Origin: Gnetum montanum
Lineage: Eukaryota > Streptophyta > Gnetopsida > Gnetales > Gnetaceae
DNA length: 64,000 bases
Assembly: GCA_015680685.1 (NCBI GenBank)
Contig: MNCI01006894.1
Location: 4,984 to 68,983, forward strand
Reading direction: 5' to 3'
Every line of letters begins with the position of its first letter. The first letter of the stretch is position 1. The position numbers and the translations under genes are program-made. A model generated the notes under the pieces. That model was not told the origin of the DNA. It saw only the letters and a program-made list of their open reading frames with translations, and did not search any database. Of this stretch, positions 58,952 through 64,000 are shown piece by piece.

Positions 58952-59618
58952 GAATGTAAAAATTAGTAAAAAATGTGCAAAGTATAATAAAAAATTGTAA
59001 ATTAAAAAATTATAAAACAAAAAAAAGGTTAAAAGCACTTATCAATTCCTAATTCAAGATAAAGTACCTTCCCCATGACTGAACTAATGGGCAAGTGTTT
59101 CAAAAATGAACTGTAAATCCCTAGTATCATACACTTTAGGCTTATTGCTTACCATCCTTAGTGATTCATATTTTTGTTTATTATCCCATGTGACATTGAT
59201 GATAATCAAATTTTAATCATTATGAGACACATATCTTATTATACTAGATGATGTTCTTATTTTAGATGATCCAAATATGTTTTCTTGTTTATTCTTAATT
59301 TTAGGTTTTGAGTCTCCATATTTGCTGATTGTTATTGGTGTATGGTCATGGTTTAGGATATCCTTTTATAAGTTCTTGATTTAGGTCATTTTCTTGGGAT
59401 AGGAGTTAATAAGTGAATTGGGTGTTTTCATGCATGATTTGGATAATAATTTCCTAATCACTGGGTGTCTTTTTGTTTAGTAGCCATATTTCTTTTTTGA
59501 TACATACTTATTTTCCAAATTTGTTATGAGTTGGTATAAGGATCATGTTGATGTTTTGAAATTTTAGTCCACAACTGCATTCTTCTTCATTGTAAGTAAT
59601 GCATGGAATGCTTTGCTT
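58952..59618 (-). other. post-protease and post-ORF region of element B
   Basis: Minus strand CITYN-like text near 59585 matches element 1 after protease, then diverges. agtcatgggg is at 59071-59080, then ttttgttttataat-like runs. No RT or integrase between 59619 and 58952. Confidence 0.6.
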
Positions 59619-60118
59619 CTATATAGCTCTGTGCTTATCTTTCTTGCAAATTTCCAAGGACAAGTTTCTAATTCCTAGCTTAGCATCAATTTTACTAAGC
59701 CATGCTCTCCCCATAATGATAGGAAAGTCTCTATTGTTATTCTTTACATCGATAAAAAATCTGTTGCGTAAGATCACCCATTGATCACGGTCACCACATC
59801 TTCTATCTATCTCAAAAAAATGATGACTAATTGATCTCCAAGCTCTAGTCTTATGTTGCACTTCTTTAATAGTGATAAGTTCCATGCCTTGCATATTTCT
59901 TAATATATCAAGTTAACTCTAAAACCTAAGTCTAGTTAAGCTTTGTATGATGAATTTCTAGCAATTTGTAAATACATTAGAGGACTTCCATGATCTATTA
60001 TTTTCTTAGAAAGATTTCCTACTTTGATCCAATCTAATACTTTATCAGTTAGCATGATAGTTGTAAGTTTAGTATTTGGTTGTTCATGAAGTATGATGAT
60101 TGTAGGAGGATTTTTCAT
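59619..60118 (-). pseudogene. protease of element B
   Basis: The 5' frame 60118-59936 has VLDWIKVGNLSKKIIDHGSP and YLQIARNSS, aligned with the start of the element 1 protease. The catalytic loop is lost in stops near 59930-59900. 59894-59619 has VKNNNRDFPIIMGRAWLSKI, the end motif. Inactive. Confidence 0.75.
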
Positions 60119-62585
60119 AGAAGGAACTTGATTGGATGAATTCCTTACTCTACCAACGTTTTCTGGACTTCTTGAAGAAAGGAAATTTCTTAGATTTACC
60201 TTGAGTGTTGCTCGTATGATCCTCTCTTTGTATACTCACAACCCTAGTCGCACTCTTTTATTGTGGCTATGTTGGTAGTTCTCCTTGCATGACTTGTGGT
60301 AGTACCAATGGTAATGTATTGGGAGCTTGAAATGAGTAAATAACTATTGGTTGGGGTGTGTAAGAATCTGGATCCATGCGTGAGGTAGTGGATCTATGAT
60401 ACTTTGGTGGATAGTAGGGTAAGTATGGACAAAAGTATTCCTAGTAGAGATTGAATGTTGGACGTAGTATTCATAGGGATCATGCTTCCTATATGGATAC
60501 TATTACCTTGGTGGTTGCATCCCTATGCTTGTGGTTGTTGCCATTGTTACTAGTATAGCTCTTGTGGTTGACGATAAGCCTTACTTAGATAGTATGATTA
60601 TTGGTAGGGCTATTAGAAATTACCTTGTGGATAAGGTAACTATCTAGGAATTTGTTTCTTGAAAAACTTTGGATTGAGTATGTATACCTCGGACTCTTAT
60701 AAGTAAGCCATAATAGGGCAACATCCCTTAGGATGTTCATATTGGTACACCTTACATCTTTCATCATCTTCTAACTAGAGTATGTAATTTCCTCTACTAC
60801 AATAACTTTTCCTTTATGCTTGTAGTTTTCACGTTTATTGTATTTTCTTCTCTTCTTGTATTTGCTTTTGTTTAAGGCTTGTTCACTCTTTTCCTCTACT
60901 ATCTTTAATGTTGTACTGAACTTTTCATCTACAAAATCCCATTTTTTTAACCTTTGTTGCAATGTCATTGACTAATTTTTGAAGTAGTAGAGTCTTTCAT
61001 TGGATTTTTTCTTCAAAGGCTTCTTTTCCTTGTGATTCACATATTCTTACATCCTACTTTTTTATTGCTAGGTCTTTATTGTATTCTTCTATTGATTCTC
61101 TTTTCCTTAACTCTCCTTCCTCTTTTGCCACTTGGTCTATGAGTCTTTAGATCTAATGAGCTATCATTTTATATAGTTTTCCTTAGGCATATACCCCAAG
61201 GGTCTTTCTTGTCTTGTTTCTTAGCCCATTGATGATGTGTTAGAGTTGTTTATTTTGAGGAAATCTATGGCCTAGGCACCTATGCAATAAGGAATAGTTC
61301 TTGCCCATTGGCACATCAAGGGATTCATGTGTCCCTTGTTTATGTCCTTAGATCTTTTTTTTGAAATTGGACACTCTAGAATAAGTTTGATAATTGTCAC
61401 TGAAGAGTTCTAGCATGGTACTCCATTTTCGAATATTATTGATTCTAGTTCTAAAGTTTTGTACCAACTCTCTACTTCCTTTATGAGTGTTCTAGAAAAC
61501 TATAATTTTTGCCAATCATTTTTAATGTTTTGTAGGGCATAGACATTGTGGAAGGCTTGGAGATGGTGTTGTGGATCTACATGGTATCTACCTTTAAATT
61601 TTGAAATATTATTCATGTTTAGTTACTTGATGTGACTATCCCTTACATGTCTAGTAGGAATGTACATAGCTTCCCTAATGTTGATCATATTTTAACTAAC
61701 CAACAGAAATTCTTTGTAGTTTTCAGCTCCATAAGCTCTATTTTAGTGATGATTCTTCTGATGCTCTCTCTCTTCATGTTTGACCCTTTCTCTTCTTTTA
61801 TTATGGTTATTTTCTTCTTTATTAGGATTCCTTCTTCTATATGCATGCCTTTCATGGTCTTTTCTTCTTTCCCCATCATGATTCCTTAGTCTTCGTTCTT
61901 CCTTGCCAAAATTTGTAAACGAATGTGAGGAAGAAGATGAATAAATTGGACAATGATGTCAGCTAATTCTCCTTCTGTGACTTCTTACTTTATCTCCTTT
62001 AGATTTAGTGGAGGCCTTAGGTCTTGAGTTCCTCCTAAGTATGAAGTCCTCCTTATTTCTTCTAGGGGTTTCTGCAAGAGTTGAATGTAGTTTTATCTTA
62101 ACAGGATCTTTGATGAGGATGATTGGTGTTTGAGAGTGATACCCATGAGTTTGATAATGCTTCTTAGTTTGAAATACAACATCTTTGTTTTCTTCTAAGA
62201 CAACTATTTTAAGTGATTTCTTTCCCTTGTCATGTTTATACCTTATCTTCTTGATGGTATACCATTATTGGTATGGCCTAGCCATGTATTTGATGATGTG
62301 ATATCCTTCTTGCACATGGCCAAGGTTTGACCTCATAAGGATTGCTTGGAGCATTAATGGTGCTGAATGTTCCAATGGTAAGAAAATATTGCCTTGTAAA
62401 TCTCTCCATTTGAGTTGTTCATCCTGGTAAAAAATAAATGTGAAATCAAGATAGTAAGTGTCAGTATGAGCATAGGAAATCCTATTTTGCATCAGTGCAC
62501 TCCAATCTTCTTTATTGTATTTCTTATCATGATTTTCATTAAATTTAGTAGTAGGTGGAAATTTTTCCTTAGTTGTAGAAGACAT
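60119..62585 (-). pseudogene. gag of element B
   Basis: Start ATG at 62585. Frame 62585-62265 has FTFIFYQDEQLKWRDLQGNI, aligned with residues 40-75 of element 1 Gag. Later pieces are in several frames: capsid core text at 61540-61100, a basic middle part 61880-61690, and the knuckle YQYEHPKGCC near 60745-60710 in a shifted frame. Many stops; the most decayed gag in the window. Confidence 0.75.
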
Positions 62586-62707
62586 GTTAAGTGTTTGATG
62601 CTTAAGTGTGTACGTTTGAGAAACTTAATCTAAGTATGAAAAATATACTTTGTAATGCTTGATACAATAGACTTTGTAAAATCAACTAACTAGAAAACAT
62701 TGACACA

Positions 62708-62725
62708 TCTTTGACAATGGTTCCA
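62708..62725 (-). other. primer-binding site of B, strongly decayed
   Basis: Minus strand TGGAACCATTGTCAAAGA, 12 of 18 bases like the 1571 site, at the right spacing from the LTR. Confidence 0.6.
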
Positions 62726-62726
62726 A

Positions 62727-63707
62727 TGATGAGCAATTGGGTATTCTAACACTCAACCATCCAAGTCACAAGTATTCACATGCAACAAGATTGTAATCTG
62801 TAGATGAACAATGTAAGTATGCTAGTAGTTAATGTTCAATTCATGATCGTTGTCTTCTTACTTAGAGTTAGTGAGGTGCAAATTGTATGGTTTAAATCTT
62901 AGTGAGACATATGATATATTGATGTTGTTCAACTCGAATTACACTAAGTTCCAACATGGTGAAAAATGATTATAAATTATATGTCTAAGTGAAATGAAAA
63001 CGTCACGCTAGTCTATGCTATTGGCAATAAGCAAACATTACTGGTTTTCCATACATATCTTGGGCTGATGTAACCATTACTGAGATTACCAAGTGATTTC
63101 ACTACTAAGTGAATCAACTGAAGTCACTATTGGGTTACGAAACAATTACACTTTCCACTCAAAACTAGTTATACTTATTTTTCCTTGCTAAGAGACATTG
63201 AAAAAGTAAAGGACTTAGAAAATGTAAATGAATTAATAAAAGTAAACATGATGAAAAGTAAAATTAAGCTAATGAGATGTTGCAATGATGAAAAAAAATC
63301 TCAATATTTATTTCCATTCATGAATTGCTTTTAGGAATAATCCACTCAAATAAAGATTTCATACAATTATTGTTGACCACGTTGTGGGCATTCACTCTAA
63401 CTCTAAGTCATCAAAACAAATTGCAAGAATTTTGCAAAGTGTTGCTCAAAGTTGTTCTTTAGATGTGACAGTGGATTAGTATTTATAGGCATGACCATGA
63501 CCCACTACATTGCATCTATAGTGACATATGCAGAGCTATGATATTGTAACTATTGTAGATACGATATTGTAGGCTGCATAACAAAGGTTTTATTAATGAT
63601 TCTTCATATTATCCTAGTAGTGGCAGTTCTTCCAACCATGGTTGTTATGTTGGTGCTTTCCTTTTATGCAAAAATTTTGAAGGATGAACTAAAATTTCTC
63701 CTCATCA
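62727..63707 (-). repeat. 5' LTR of element B
   Basis: Minus strand TGATGAGGAG to GCTCATCA, about 980 bp. TATA (tatttata) is at 63480-63487, with GATATTG cores at 63540-63575. Only loosely similar to the A LTR, so a different subfamily. Confidence 0.7.
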
Positions 63708-63778
63708 ACCCATGGATTTCTAGGTAGTGAACATGTGATGTTTGAGCTTTAATTCTTGTATTTGCTACTTATCCATAG
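63708..63778. other. 71-bp spacer between two LTRs
   Basis: Unique DNA. No primer site follows LTR G on its 3' side, so G is a 3' or solo LTR. Confidence 0.5.
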
Positions 63779-64000
63779 TGATGAGTGGCAAGGTACCCCT
63801 ACACTCAACCATATGAATACGAGCGTTACACACGCAATCTGGTTGAACTCCAAGGACTAAGTGCTTACATGCCTTATGGAACACTTAAGGTTAATCAATC
63901 GTTGTCTTCCCAAACTTACTTGTATTTGTCATGGTTGTATGGTTAAGTAAGCTTGAGACATGTGATTTTTATGTCTTTTATCTTTTTATTGCCTATGCTA
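63779..64000 (-). repeat. LTR G, element-1-like, runs out of the window
   Basis: Plus-strand tgatgagtggcaaggtaccc onward is the reverse complement of the last part of the element 1 LTR with few changes over the first 100 bp. Only its 3' part is in the window. Confidence 0.7.

Larger units (their letters stand above)
10644..63707 (-). mobile_element. element B: oldest, pol-less Athila-like element, split by A
   Basis: The right part is 5' LTR 62727-63707, primer site 62708-62725, gag-protease relic 59619-62585 and a post-ORF T-rich region to 58952. The left part resumes at 11255 and runs left. The join is supported because the tcaag duplication of A lies at 58947-58951 and 11256-11260, and the post-ORF sequence reads on across it. 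The protease is followed within about 540 bp by the agtcatgggg motif, so pol is missing as in element 1. No 3' LTR of B was found; the start given is only the edge of the gap. Confidence 0.65.

Overview
This window looks like intergenic DNA from a large plant nuclear genome. It is made almost entirely of LTR retrotransposons inserted into one another. I see no intact host gene, no rRNA or tRNA gene, and nothing prokaryotic. The Gag, protease, reverse transcriptase, RNase H and integrase remnants, the tRNA-Asp-type primer sites, and the dual RNase H of one element place the elements in Ty3/gypsy: an Athila-like group and a Tat-like group. Heavy decay, old nests and long noncoding spacers would fit a gymnosperm-like genome, but that is only an inference.

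Layout. 1-480 is a pol (RNase H-like) fragment. 498 to about 5.6 kb is element 1 (+ strand, Athila-like): a CpG-rich LTR, a perfect tRNA-Asp primer site, and an uninterrupted 1114-codon gag-protease ORF with no reverse transcriptase or integrase. 5.6-10.6 kb is AT-rich or low-complexity DNA with no gene I can support.

From about 10.6 kb to 63.7 kb there is one nest. Element B (- strand, pol-less gag-pro, 5' LTR 62727-63707) was interrupted by element A (- strand, Athila-like gag-pol, LTRs 58103-58946 and 11261-12111, target duplication tcaag). A was interrupted by element C (- strand, Tat-like, LTRs 49596-51322 and 13197-14896, duplication gagtg). C in turn received two separate + strand insertions. 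One is E (21710-30863, Athila-like, gag plus a third ORF but no pol; duplication gggtt/aggtt). The other is F (33148-42486, related to C, gag-pro but no pol; duplication gtcct). With the nested copies removed, A is about 9.6 kb and C about 19.6 kb. Another LTR (G) begins at 63779 and leaves the window.

Two parts are not routine. First, within C, between protease and reverse transcriptase and antisense to them, lies a decayed intron-containing gene (31.7-33.1 and 42.5-44.8 kb, split by F). One exon matches the FCP1/NIF-type HAD phosphatase fold. Second, arrays of a roughly 30-45 bp repeat sharing the core ctagttta occur on both sides of pol in C, and occupy the place of pol in F.

Four of the six elements (1, B, E, F) lack pol while keeping gag. 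A and C are the only copies here with recognisable polymerase, and both are disabled by stops and frameshifts. Element 1 is the only one with an open gag-pro frame, so it is the best candidate for recent mobility, with enzymes supplied by another copy.
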